64,000 nucleotides of DNA from a bacterium. GTDB taxonomy: Bacteria > Pseudomonadota > Alphaproteobacteria > Caulobacterales > Hyphomonadaceae. Shown in pieces: positions 52,889 to 60,792 of this stretch. The notes below the pieces were generated by a model. The model ran no database searches. It was not told the DNA's origin and saw only the letters and a list, made by a program, of their open reading frames with translations. Position 1 is the stretch's first letter. Every line of letters starts with the position of its first letter. The translations under genes and the position numbers were made by a program. The DNA is taken from NCBI GenBank assembly GCA_016125045.1, contig WGML01000010.1:101623-165622 (forward strand), read 5' to 3'.

Positions 52889-55729
52889 TCAGGGCGCGGG
52901 ACCGAGCACCTTCAGCGCATCGCTGAGTTTCGCCCGGACCGCCTCGGCCTCCGAGCGGCGCTCGTGCTGCTCCTCGACGATTTCGGGCGGCGCACGCTCC
53001 ATGAATTGCGGGTTTGCGAGCTTCTTGTCGATCCCGGCGATGTCGGCTGTGAGGCGCGCCACCTCCTTCGTGAGGCGGACGCGCTCGGCGTCCATGTCGA
53101 TGAGGCCCGCGACCCCGAGACAGACGGTCGCCTCGTCGATCACTATGCGGATCGCGCCATCTGGCGGCGCGTCGGCGAACATGAGGCCCTCGGCGCGGGC
53201 GAGGCGTTCGACAAGGGCGCCATAGGCGTCGATGCGGGCGCGGGTGGCGGCCGATGCGCCGACGATGGTGAGCGGCGCTTTGGAGCCGGGCGGCACGTTG
53301 AGGTCAGCGCGCGCGGAGCGGACCGCGGTGATGAGGCGGATCAGCCAGTCGATCTCGGCCTCTGACCGCTCGTCGATCTTCTTGGGGTCCGGCGCGGGCC
53401 AGCGCCGCGAGATCAGCAGCCCGCGTGCGACGCCCGCTTCCTGAAACAAGGCCTCGGTGACGAAGGGCATGAAGGGATGCAGCATGTGCAGGATCTGGTC
53501 GAGCGCCCACGCCGCCGTTTTCTGGGTCTCGGCCTTGGCCTGCTCGTCCTCGCCCGAGAACAGGGGTTTTGCGAATTCGAGATACCAGTCGCAGAAGACA
53601 TTCCAGGTGAATTTGTAGATCGCGGCCGCGGCCTCGTTGAAGCGGTAGGCCTCGATCTCCGCGGCGACGGCGTCGGCAGTGCGGGCCGCCTGCGACACCA
53701 GCCAGCGGTTGAGCGCGAGCTTCGCCGACGCCGGATCGTAGTCCGGATCGAGGCGGCACTCGTTGAGCTGGCAGAAGCGCGCGGCGTTCCAGAGCTTGGT
53801 CGAGAAGTTGCGATAGCCCTCGACGCGCTGTTTCGACAGCTTGATGTCGCGCCCCTGGGCGGCCATGGCGGCGAGCGTCATGCGCAGGGCGTCGGCGCCG
53901 AACTCGTCGACGAGTTCGAGCGGATCGATGACATTGCCCTTGGACTTCGACATTTTCTGCCCCTTGGCGTCGCGCACCAGGGCGTGGATGTAGACGTCGC
54001 GGAACGGCACATCGTTCATGAAGTGCAGCCCCTGCATCATCATCCGGGCGACCCAGAAGAAGATGATGTCGAACGCCGTCGACAGGACGGTGGTGGGGTA
54101 GAAGTCCTTCAGCGCGGGATCGGACTCGTCGGGCCAGCCCATGGTCGAGAAGGGCCAGAGCGCGGACGAGAACCAGGTGTCGAGGACATCTTCGTCCTGC
54201 CAGAGGACGACCTTCTGCTCGTGGTCGCCGGCGAGCATGTCCCGCCGCGCGGCGTCGCGATCCGCGGCGACGGTGACGGATCGCCCATAGAAGGCGGCGG
54301 CTTTCGCGAGAGCAGCAGCCTCGTCCATGGCGACAAACACCTGAGGCGGCAGTTCGCCGAGGGAGTCGACCGCCGCCTGATGGCCGCCCTTTCCATCCGG
54401 CGCGGTCGTCCGGGCCGGCCCGTACCAGGCGGGGATGCGGTGGCCCCACCAGAGCTGGCGGGAGACGCACCATGGCTCGATGTTGCGCATCCATTCGAAG
54501 TAGGTCTTCGCCCAGTGTTCGGGATGGAAGGTGGTGCGGCCGTCCTCGACCGCCTTGATGGCGGGACCGGCGAGCGTCGCCGCGTCGACATACCACTGAT
54601 CGGTGAGAAAGGGCTCGATGACGACGTTCGAGCGGTCGCCGAAGGGCTGCATGATCACCTTGTCCTCGACCTTTTCGAGGAGGCCGCGGGCGTCGATGTC
54701 GGCGACCACGCGGGCGCGGGCCTCGAAGCGGTCGAGACCGCGGTAGGCGGCGGGCACATAGTCCGCGTCGCGCATGCGGCCATATTCGTCCATCAGCTCG
54801 TAGAGCGGCAGGTTGTGGCGCTTGGCGACGGCGTAGTCGTTGAAATCGTGCGCGCCGGTGATCTTGACCGCGCCCGAGCCGAATTCCGGGTCCGGGTAGT
54901 CGTCGGCGATGATCGGGATGTAGCGATCGGCGAGTGGCAGCAGGACGCGCTTGCCGACGATCGGGGCGTAGCGTTCATCCGACGGGTGGACCGCGACCGC
55001 CCCGTCGCCGAGCATGGTCTCCGGCCGGGTGGTGGCGATCGAGATATAGTCCCGCTCCTCCTCCAGGGTCACGTTTCCGTCCGCGTCCTTCTCGACATAG
55101 GTGTAGGTTTCGCCGTTCTCGAGCGGGTATTTGAAGTGCCAGAAATGGCCCTTCACCTCGCGGTTCTCCACTTCGAGGTCGGAGATGGCGGTCTGGAAAT
55201 GCGGATCCCAGTTCACGAGGCGCTTGTCGCGATAGATCAGCCCCTCCGCATGGAGCTGGACGAACACCTTGATGACGGCCTGCGACAGCCCCTCATCCAT
55301 GGTGAAGCGCTCGCGGGTCCAGTCGCAGCTCGCGCCCAGGCGTTTGAGCTGGTTGCGGATGGCGCCCTCGCTCTGGGCCTTCCAGGCCCAGACGCGTTCG
55401 AGGAACGCCTCGCGGCCCATCTCGCGGCGGGACAGGTTGCCCTCCTTCGCTATTTCCCGCTCGACGACCATCTGCGTGGCGATGCCGGCGTGGTCGGTCC
55501 CCGGCTGCCAGAGCACCCGCTTGCCGCTCATGCGGTGAAAGCGCGTGAGCACGTCCTGCAGCGTGTTGTTGAGCGCATGCCCGACATGCAGGACGCCGGT
55601 GACGTTGGGCGGCGGGATGACGATGGAGAAGGGCTTGCCATCGCCTTGCGGCTGGAATGCGCCGGATTCCTCCCACATCTCATAGATGCGGCCTTCTGCT
55701 GCGGCGGGGTCGAAACGGTCGTCGATCAT
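52889..55729 (-). CDS. valS: valyl-tRNA synthetase
   Basis: Class I synthetase of 946 residues charging tRNA-Val. The HIGH motif is PPPNVTGVLHVGHALNNTLQ, the KMSKS motif is QKMSKSKGNVIDP, and the editing domain has ISIATTRPETMLGDGAVAVH. The anticodon-binding domain and a C-terminal coiled coil (AERVRLTKEVARLTADIAG) follow. I prefer the ATG at 55729, which gives the family N terminus MIDDRFDPAAAE; an in-frame ATG at 55804 adds 25 residues. Neither has a strong ribosome site. Confidence 0.97.
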   Translation of the reverse strand: MIDDRFDPAAAEGRIYEMWEESGAFQPQGDGKPFSIVIPPPNVTGVLHVGHALNNTLQDVLTRFHRMSGKRVLWQPGTDHAGIATQMVVEREIAKEGNLSRREMGREAFLERVWAWKAQSEGAIRNQLKRLGASCDWTRERFTMDEGLSQAVIKVFVQLHAEGLIYRDKRLVNWDPHFQTAISDLEVENREVKGHFWHFKYPLENGETYTYVEKDADGNVTLEEERDYISIATTRPETMLGDGAVAVHPSDERYAPIVGKRVLLPLADRYIPIIADDYPDPEFGSGAVKITGAHDFNDYAVAKRHNLPLYELMDEYGRMRDADYVPAAYRGLDRFEARARVVADIDARGLLEKVEDKVIMQPFGDRSNVVIEPFLTDQWYVDAATLAGPAIKAVEDGRTTFHPEHWAKTYFEWMRNIEPWCVSRQLWWGHRIPAWYGPARTTAPDGKGGHQAAVDSLGELPPQVFVAMDEAAALAKAAAFYGRSVTVAADRDAARRDMLAGDHEQKVVLWQDEDVLDTWFSSALWPFSTMGWPDESDPALKDFYPTTVLSTAFDIIFFWVARMMMQGLHFMNDVPFRDVYIHALVRDAKGQKMSKSKGNVIDPLELVDEFGADALRMTLAAMAAQGRDIKLSKQRVEGYRNFSTKLWNAARFCQLNECRLDPDYDPASAKLALNRWLVSQAARTADAVAAEIEAYRFNEAAAAIYKFTWNVFCDWYLEFAKPLFSGEDEQAKAETQKTAAWALDQILHMLHPFMPFVTEALFQEAGVARGLLISRRWPAPDPKKIDERSEAEIDWLIRLITAVRSARADLNVPPGSKAPLTIVGASAATRARIDAYGALVERLARAEGLMFADAPPDGAIRIVIDEATVCLGVAGLIDMDAERVRLTKEVARLTADIAGIDKKLANPQFMERAPPEIVEEQHERRSEAEAVRAKLSDALKVLGPAP

Positions 55730-55841
55730 GGCGGGCTTTGCACTGCGCTGGAGCGTGTCGGAGGGAACCGCCGCTCCGATAGCCCGCAGCGGCCGGGTTG
55801 TCATGTGGGGGGCTCGCCCGTATGCGCCGACTGTGCTCCCC

Positions 55842-57080
55842 CTACCCCTCGATCGCTGCGTAGACGAGCTGCTGGAGCTGGGGTCGGATCGGATACGCGC
55901 CGGAGGGCATGAGCTGCGTCATCTGGATGGCGATCAGGTCCTCGACCGGGTCGATCCAGAAGAAGGTGGAGGCCATCCCGCCCCATGAAAATGCACCCGC
56001 CGATCCGGGCTGGGTGGTCGCGATGACGTCCGTCGTCACCGCCCAGCCAAGCCCGAAGCCAGACCCCTCCATACGGGTCTCGGAGAAGGTCTTGTCGCCC
56101 ATCTCCGCGATGGTGCGTCCGCCGGGCAGATGGTTCATGCGCATGAAGGCGAGCGTCTTCGGCGAGAGAATGCGGACGCCTTCCAGCTCGCCGCCGCGCG
56201 CAAGCATCATGCAGAAACGCAGATAGTCGCCGATCGTGGACACGAGCCCGCCGCCGCCCGACAGCAGGTTGGGCGGATGATTGTATGAACTTTCCCCGCC
56301 CTTCGGATCGCTCTGCGTGATCTTGCCGGTCGTCGGGTCGCGCGCATAGCACGCCATCAGCCTGCGCGCGTTGTCCGGGCGGACGGTGAAGCCGGTGTCG
56401 ACCATGCCGAGCGGAGCGAAGATGCGCTCGGCGAAGAACCGGTCGAGCGTCATGCCCGAGGCGACCTCGACGACGCGGCCGAGCACGTCGATCGAGATCG
56501 AATAGTTCCAGCGATCGCCGGGCGAGAAGACGAGCGGCGCCTTCACGATCTCGCGGCAGAACGCCTCGAGCCCGCCGACATGGCGCGAATGATCGAGCTT
56601 GTTCTTCCGGTAGAAGGCGTCGACCGGGTGCTGGAACAGGAAGGCGTAGGACAGGCCCGACGTGTGGAGAAACAGATCGCGCACCAGCATGGGACGGTCC
56701 GGCGCGCGGGTGACCGGCGCGTCGACCGTTCCGCCGTCCCAGACACGCAGATCGGCGAATTCCGGGATGTAGCGGGAGACTTCGTGGTCGAGGCGGATCG
56801 CGCCCTCCTCGAACAGCATCATCGCGGCGACCGAGGTGACCGGCTTGGTCATGGAATAGATGCGATAGATCGTGTCCTCTGAAATCCCTCTCGCGCCGCC
56901 CAGTTCCGTGGCCCCCTGAAGCGACAGGTGGGCGACCTTGCCCCGCCGCGCGACGAGGGCGGCGACGCAGGGCAGCTTCCCGCGGTCGATATAGCCGGCG
57001 AAATAGTCAGGGATGCGGGCGAGACGTTCGGCCGACAACCCGACCGCGCCGGGCTGAACCTGTTCGATGCCAGCGATCAT
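55842..57080 (-). CDS. serine beta-lactamase-like hydrolase (class C / family VIII esterase type)
   Basis: A 412-residue member of the beta-lactamase-related serine hydrolases. The nucleophile motif is IYRIYSMTKPVTSVAAMM, SxxK at Ser76 and Lys79; the Tyr motif is RWNYSISIDVLGRVVEVASG; FGLGWAVTTD and the WGGMASTFFWIDP segment near the C terminus complete the fold. No signal peptide is seen, which favours a cytoplasmic esterase-like enzyme over a secreted beta-lactamase. The ATG at 57080 begins just at the fold. Its promoter should lie in the G-rich 322-base region before the tRNA. Confidence 0.88.
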   Translation of the reverse strand: MIAGIEQVQPGAVGLSAERLARIPDYFAGYIDRGKLPCVAALVARRGKVAHLSLQGATELGGARGISEDTIYRIYSMTKPVTSVAAMMLFEEGAIRLDHEVSRYIPEFADLRVWDGGTVDAPVTRAPDRPMLVRDLFLHTSGLSYAFLFQHPVDAFYRKNKLDHSRHVGGLEAFCREIVKAPLVFSPGDRWNYSISIDVLGRVVEVASGMTLDRFFAERIFAPLGMVDTGFTVRPDNARRLMACYARDPTTGKITQSDPKGGESSYNHPPNLLSGGGGLVSTIGDYLRFCMMLARGGELEGVRILSPKTLAFMRMNHLPGGRTIAEMGDKTFSETRMEGSGFGLGWAVTTDVIATTQPGSAGAFSWGGMASTFFWIDPVEDLIAIQMTQLMPSGAYPIRPQLQQLVYAAIEG

Positions 57081-57402
57081 GGAAGGGGCCTTTCGACGAG
57101 GTGTTGAGCTGCGGCACCATCCATCGACCAGACGCGTGCGGCAAGCCCGCAGGACGACGCCCTCCAAGCCGCGCGGCGCACCGGCGGCGTTGATGATTGG
57201 ATTCCGGGGGGCCGGTTTTGGGGTCGGTTTGGGGGAGCGGGTTCAGTGGCCGGTTCGGGGGGGGCCGGTGACGGACTCGGTGACGGACTCGGGCCGGACG
57301 GGTTTTGCGGGGCCGTGGGGACGGATCGCGCCGCGCGAAGGCTTGCACGATGGCCAAATGTCGATAGGAGTTCCGCCTCGCCGGTCCGCAAGGGCGCGCG
57401 AA
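57081..57402. repeat. G-rich intergenic region with G-tracts and a 12-base tandem repeat
   Basis: 322 bases between the hydrolase gene and the tRNA-Ser gene, with no supportable gene. The plus strand has G-runs at 57206-57211, 57220-57223, 57231-57235, 57239-57241 and an eight-G run near 57257-57264, a possible G-quadruplex. GGTGACGGACTC occurs twice in direct tandem at 57267-57278 and 57279-57290. Confidence 0.6.
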
Positions 57403-57494
57403 GGAGAGGTGGCCGAGAGGTCGAAGGCGCTCCCCTGCTAAGGGAGTATACCCGTTAAACGGTATCGTGGGTTCGAATCCCATCCTCTCCGCCA
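57403..57494 (+). tRNA. tRNA-Ser (anticodon GCU)
   Basis: A complete class II tRNA of 92 bases including encoded CCA. The acceptor GGAGAGG pairs with CCTCTCC at 57484-57490, the discriminator is G, the anticodon stem CTCCC/GGGAG holds the loop CTGCTAA (anticodon GCU, reads AGC and AGU), a long variable arm follows, and GTTCGAATC is the T-loop region. It is the left boundary of an integrated element: the gene of the recombinase ends inside it, on the other strand. Confidence 0.95.
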
Positions 57495-59114
57495 CTTCGG
57501 AACAAAGCTGGGCACTGCGCCCGGCAATGTTCCGGAACCGCCTGCAGCGACAAGCGTCCGCAGCAGGTCGGCCTTCGATCCCATGATCCGAACCTCGCCG
57601 TCGTTGACCTCGACGCGCTGCGCCAGCGCGCGAAGATGGTCGCGCCGGTAGCCGCCTCCGTCCAGCCGGATGCGCTGGCGTGCGGTCTGCGCGAACTTTG
57701 CAAGCATCGGCGCGGTGATGGCCTTCTGTCCCACTGTTTCCAGCATCGTCGATGCGCGGTCGGCATCGACGCGGGACTGGTCGCGGATGGTCTTGAGGCT
57801 GGCGATGCGGTCCTTGAGGTCCGGGTCGTCGAGGTCCGCAACGCCGCTCTCGATGGCATCGTAAAGCCGCTTGAGGCGCAGGTCGGTCTCGGTAGCGCGT
57901 TTGTTCAGCTCGGCGATGTGCTCGCGGCGGCGGTCGGTGCGCTCCTGCCGCCGGTCGAGAACGGTCGCCAGCACGTCTTCAAGCCGAGCCGGGTCGAGCA
58001 GCCGCTCCTCCAGGTGACCGGCAACCAGCGCGTCCAGCTTCTCCATCGGAACCGTTATGCCGCTGCAAGCGGTCGGTCCCTGCCGGGCCTTGGTCGAACA
58101 GGTGTAGTAGCGATAGCGCCCGCCCTTGCCGGTGCGGATAGTCATGGCCCCGCCGCACTTGGCACAGTGGATCAGGCCGGTCAGCAGCGTCGGGCCGCCG
58201 ACGACCTGTGGCGGCGTTACCTTGGGGTTCCGCGCCTTCATGCGCGCCTGCACGGCGTTGAAAACGGCCTGGTCAATGATCGGCGGGACCGCGACGGGGA
58301 TGACCTCCTCGTCGGGCTTGTTGTCGCCGTTCTTGGTGCGGCGGTTGAACTCGTGGCGACCGATATAGGTCTGCCGGGTCAGCAGCCGGTGGACCGTGCC
58401 GATGCCCCAGCGCCCACCGTCTCGGGTGAAGATGCGGTGTTCGTTGAGATGCTTGGCGATGGCTTTGACACCCATCGGGCCTGACGTGCCGTCGCCCTCC
58501 AGCGCCAACCGGAACGCGAGCCGCACGGTCTCGGCGTGGATCGGGTCAATCTCCAACTTCTTCTTGATCTTGGCCCCGCGCTGCTCGGCGGCGACGACGC
58601 GGTAGCCGATCGGCGGCAGCGAGCCGTTCCAGAAGCCCTGCCGGGCATTCTCCTTCAAGGCGCGAAGGACGTGCTTGGCATTCTCTTTCGACTGATACTC
58701 GTCGAACAGCGCCATGATCTGACGCATCATGACGTGCATCGGGTCGTCGCCCATCTCCTGGGTGATCGACAACAGGCGGATGCCGTTCTTCGCCAGCTTG
58801 CGGACGTAGAACTCAAGCTCGAAGTGATCGCGGAAGAACCGGCTGAACGAGTGGACGACGACGACCTCGAAGGGAGCGGGCTTCGCCGTCCCGGCCTCGA
58901 TCATCTGCTGGAACTCGGGGCGACGATCATTGGTGGCGGATGCGCCGGCGTCAACGAATGTCTCGACAAGCTGGTAGCCGCGCGCGGCGCAATAGGCTTC
59001 GCCCTGCTTGCGCTGGTCGGGGATCGACACGTCATGCTCGGCCTGCCGCGCGGTCGATACGCGCAGGTAGAGGGCGGCGCGCAGCGGGACTGTGCTGGGA
59101 AGCACGGCGGTCAT
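57438..59114 (-). CDS. serine recombinase (integrase) of an integrated element
   Basis: A 558-residue large serine recombinase. The N-terminal resolvase domain contains ALYLRVSTARQAEHDVSIPD with the catalytic Ser20, VVHSFSRFFRDHFELEFYVR and the DEYQSKENAKHV helix. A recombinase domain follows (PPIGYRVV, RLLTRQTYIGRHEFNRRTKN), then a zinc ribbon with CAKCGG and a second pair of Cys near YYTCSTKARQGPTAC, and a coiled-coil tail. The last 18 residues (WRRGWDSNPRYRLTGILP) are the antisense of the tRNA-Ser 3' half, so the stop at 57438 lies inside the tRNA gene. The ATG at 59114 overlaps the antitoxin stop (ATGA). Confidence 0.93.
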   Translation of the reverse strand: MTAVLPSTVPLRAALYLRVSTARQAEHDVSIPDQRKQGEAYCAARGYQLVETFVDAGASATNDRRPEFQQMIEAGTAKPAPFEVVVVHSFSRFFRDHFELEFYVRKLAKNGIRLLSITQEMGDDPMHVMMRQIMALFDEYQSKENAKHVLRALKENARQGFWNGSLPPIGYRVVAAEQRGAKIKKKLEIDPIHAETVRLAFRLALEGDGTSGPMGVKAIAKHLNEHRIFTRDGGRWGIGTVHRLLTRQTYIGRHEFNRRTKNGDNKPDEEVIPVAVPPIIDQAVFNAVQARMKARNPKVTPPQVVGGPTLLTGLIHCAKCGGAMTIRTGKGGRYRYYTCSTKARQGPTACSGITVPMEKLDALVAGHLEERLLDPARLEDVLATVLDRRQERTDRRREHIAELNKRATETDLRLKRLYDAIESGVADLDDPDLKDRIASLKTIRDQSRVDADRASTMLETVGQKAITAPMLAKFAQTARQRIRLDGGGYRRDHLRALAQRVEVNDGEVRIMGSKADLLRTLVAAGGSGTLPGAVPSFVPKWRRGWDSNPRYRLTGILP

Positions 59115-59413
59115 GCCGCCCTGCTCAACGCGCGCTGCACCGCCTTGGGATCGCGGTCGATGACGAGCAGATAGGCCCGCGCCGGGCCTTCGGGCGCGCG
59201 CTGCTTCTGTTCCCAATGCCGGAGCGTCTTGATCGAAAAGCCGAACCGCCCGGCAAACTCTTGCTGCGTCATGTCGAGCCTTGCCCGGATCGCTTTCACG
59301 TCGATCTCTTGCGGAATATGCACACCGAAGCGACTGGCGTCAGCCGTACCCTCGGCAAAGGCGACGGCTTCTTCCAGTCCGCGCCGAATGCTGTCAGCCA
59401 CCTTTCTCGTCAT
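59111..59413 (-). CDS. XRE-family antitoxin (HigA/NadS-like)
   Basis: A 100-residue DNA-binding antitoxin. The first 40 residues (KVADSIRRGLEEAVAFAEG) are the toxin-binding region; the helix-turn-helix is at about 45-75, reading IRARLDMTQQEFAGRFGFS and IKTLRHWEQKQRAPEGPARA, the pattern of the MqsA/HigA-like class. The ATG at 59413 has GAGGAG 6 bases upstream and overlaps the original toxin stop; its own stop overlaps the recombinase start. So three genes are chained by four-base overlaps. It should repress the promoter at 59774-59802. Confidence 0.9.
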   Translation of the reverse strand: MTRKVADSIRRGLEEAVAFAEGTADASRFGVHIPQEIDVKAIRARLDMTQQEFAGRFGFSIKTLRHWEQKQRAPEGPARAYLLVIDRDPKAVQRALSRAA

Positions 59414-59769
59414 AGCTTGCTCCTCTTCGCATAGGCGTCTGCCAGCATGGCTGTCAGACGGCGAAAATCGTTGCGGTCGGCCTGGGAAACGTCCGACCGT
59501 TCGTTCTTGGCTTAGGCGGTCAGCGCAAACAGCGGCATGGCCTCGCTGTGGTAGAAATAGACTACCCGCGCGCCGCCGCGTTTGCCGCGTCCCTCCAGCC
59601 CCCAACGCAGCTTGCGCACTCCACCCGCGCCGGGGATCAAGTCACCCGCCGCAGGGTTATAGGCCAGATAGTCCACCAAGAGGCTGCGCTCCTCGTCCGT
59701 CATCATCCGCCGGGTTGCCGCCAGGAACTCGGGCGTCTCGACGACGCTAACCGGCGCTGGCTTCGTCGT
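59410..59769 (-). pseudogene. RelE/HigB-like toxin gene broken by an in-frame stop, without a normal start codon
   Basis: The frame encodes a RelE-like toxin: VSVVETPEFLAATRRM, then AYNPAAGDLIPGAGGVRKLR, GRGKRGGARVVYFY and MPLFALTA. At 59512-59514 the codon is TAA where the family has Tyr in the usual LTAYAKNE; the same frame then continues AKNERSDVSQADRND to a stop at 59410 that overlaps the antitoxin ATG perfectly. This shows an intact gene of 119 residues lost its last 34 codons by one base change. In addition no ATG, GTG or TTG precedes the conserved ETPEF; the likely start place reads ACG at 59767-59769, so a second decay may have removed the start. A sequencing error at either site cannot be excluded. 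Confidence 0.8.
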
Positions 59770-59773
59770 ACCG

Positions 59774-59802
59774 AATATACTCCAATGAGGGACTAAATGC
59801 AA
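59774..59802 (-). promoter_or_regulatory. promoter of the toxin-antitoxin-recombinase operon
   Basis: On the minus strand TTGCAT (59802-59797) and TATATT (59779-59774) are separated by exactly 17 bases. Transcription would begin near 59767, right at the toxin start place, so the first gene would have been nearly leaderless. Probably the operator of the antitoxin. Confidence 0.6.
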
Positions 59803-59837
59803 GCGTGCGATGGGATTGTGACAGCAAAGGCCGATGG

Positions 59838-60059
59838 TCAGACGGGTCCGAGAAGCTCGTCGAAGAGGTCGCCGAACCACGCCTCGAAAACTGCGATTTC
59901 GACATCGGTTACAGGGACGCTCGCGGGCCAGTCGTCGGTCACGCGCCAAGCCTCAAGGTCATGCTTGGGCGGTCGGCCCCGAAAAGGCCATGGCTCCCCA
60001 AGCAGCCGTTCAAGTTGCTCGGATGCGGTGGGTTCATGGAGGGGCGACGGGCGGGGCAT
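59838..60059 (-). CDS. small protein of unknown function
   Basis: A 73-residue acidic protein that I do not recognise by name. It has HEPTASEQLERLLGEPWPF, GRPPKHDLEAWRVTDDWPAS and a Glu/Asp/Phe-rich end (VFEAWFGDLFDELLG). The amphipathic pattern and lack of low complexity suggest a real gene, but no strong ribosome site precedes the ATG at 60059. It lies just upstream of the toxin-antitoxin promoter on the same strand, so it may be an element-borne accessory gene. Confidence 0.45.
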   Translation of the reverse strand: MPRPSPLHEPTASEQLERLLGEPWPFRGRPPKHDLEAWRVTDDWPASVPVTDVEIAVFEAWFGDLFDELLGPV

Positions 60060-60285
60060 CGCGTCAGACTCGGCGATACAATCGCGATGTGGAACAACGC
60101 ATCTGTACGCCCCGCTACGCTGGGTGCCCTAGCGCACAAATACAGGTGAACGGCGGCCTCCGGCAGACCTCGGCGGTTCTAGCGTAGGGTGAGCGGCGGC
60201 AGCGGCTCCATTACACAGCGGGTGACCGTGTAGCCTGGACCGGCTAAACCACCGAATCGACAGAACAGTGAAAGTGGCGCGGACG

Positions 60286-60792
60286 ATGAAGACGATGACA
60301 TGGTGGCAATCGCCCGGCTCCGTCAGTTGGGCCGTGCTGATCCGCCTGAGCCTGGCCGGGGTGTTCGTCTTTGAGGGCTATCAGAAACTTGTCTATCCCG
60401 ACGTTCTGGGGGCCGGGCGGTTCGCCAAGATCGGCATTCCCGCCCCGGAACTGATGGGTCCATTTGTCGGCTGGGTCGAGCTGGTCTGCGGGCTGTTGAT
60501 GCTGCTCGGACTATTCAGCCGCTTCGCCGCTGTGCCGTTGATCGTCATCATGATCGTGGCGATTGCCAGCACCAAGATACCCATCTTGCTCGGGCAAGAA
60601 TGGATGGGCTTCTCGCTGCGCGACCTCGATCGCTACGGGTTTCTGAGCATGACCCATGAAACGCGCACGGACTGGGCCATGCTGCTCGAATCCATTTTCA
60701 TCCTGCTTTCCGGTGCGGGGCGCTGGTCTATCGACGCTTGGCTCGCAGAGCGGCGCACGAACCAAGACGCGACGCAGCCCATTGCCGAGTAG
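60286..60792 (+). CDS. DoxX-family membrane protein
   Basis: A small inner membrane protein of about 168 residues with four hydrophobic segments. WAVLIRLSLAGVFVFEGYQK and FAKIGIPAPELMGPFVGWVE, then LLMLLGLFSRFAAVPLIVIM are typical of DoxX/MphD-like proteins, linked in known cases to redox homeostasis or thiosulfate oxidation. Possible starts are GTG at 60268, ATG at 60286 and ATG at 60295; I take 60286 as the middle choice. It is followed, with a small overlap of frames, by chrA, so the two are probably one transcript. Confidence 0.82.
   Translation: MKTMTWWQSPGSVSWAVLIRLSLAGVFVFEGYQKLVYPDVLGAGRFAKIGIPAPELMGPFVGWVELVCGLLMLLGLFSRFAAVPLIVIMIVAIASTKIPILLGQEWMGFSLRDLDRYGFLSMTHETRTDWAMLLESIFILLSGAGRWSIDAWLAERRTNQDATQPIAE

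Noticed and set aside
53477..55912. An 811-codon open frame on the plus strand opposite valS
   Set aside because: It is the antisense of a clear valS gene. GC-rich codons with few stops on the opposite strand explain it; the translation has no family signature and is rich in Arg, Gly and Val in the way such shadows are.
57450..57500. True protein-coding role of the WDSNPRY tail
   Set aside because: This peptide is a well-known result of reading a tRNA gene in antisense. It is counted as part of the open frame, but not as a conserved recombinase domain.
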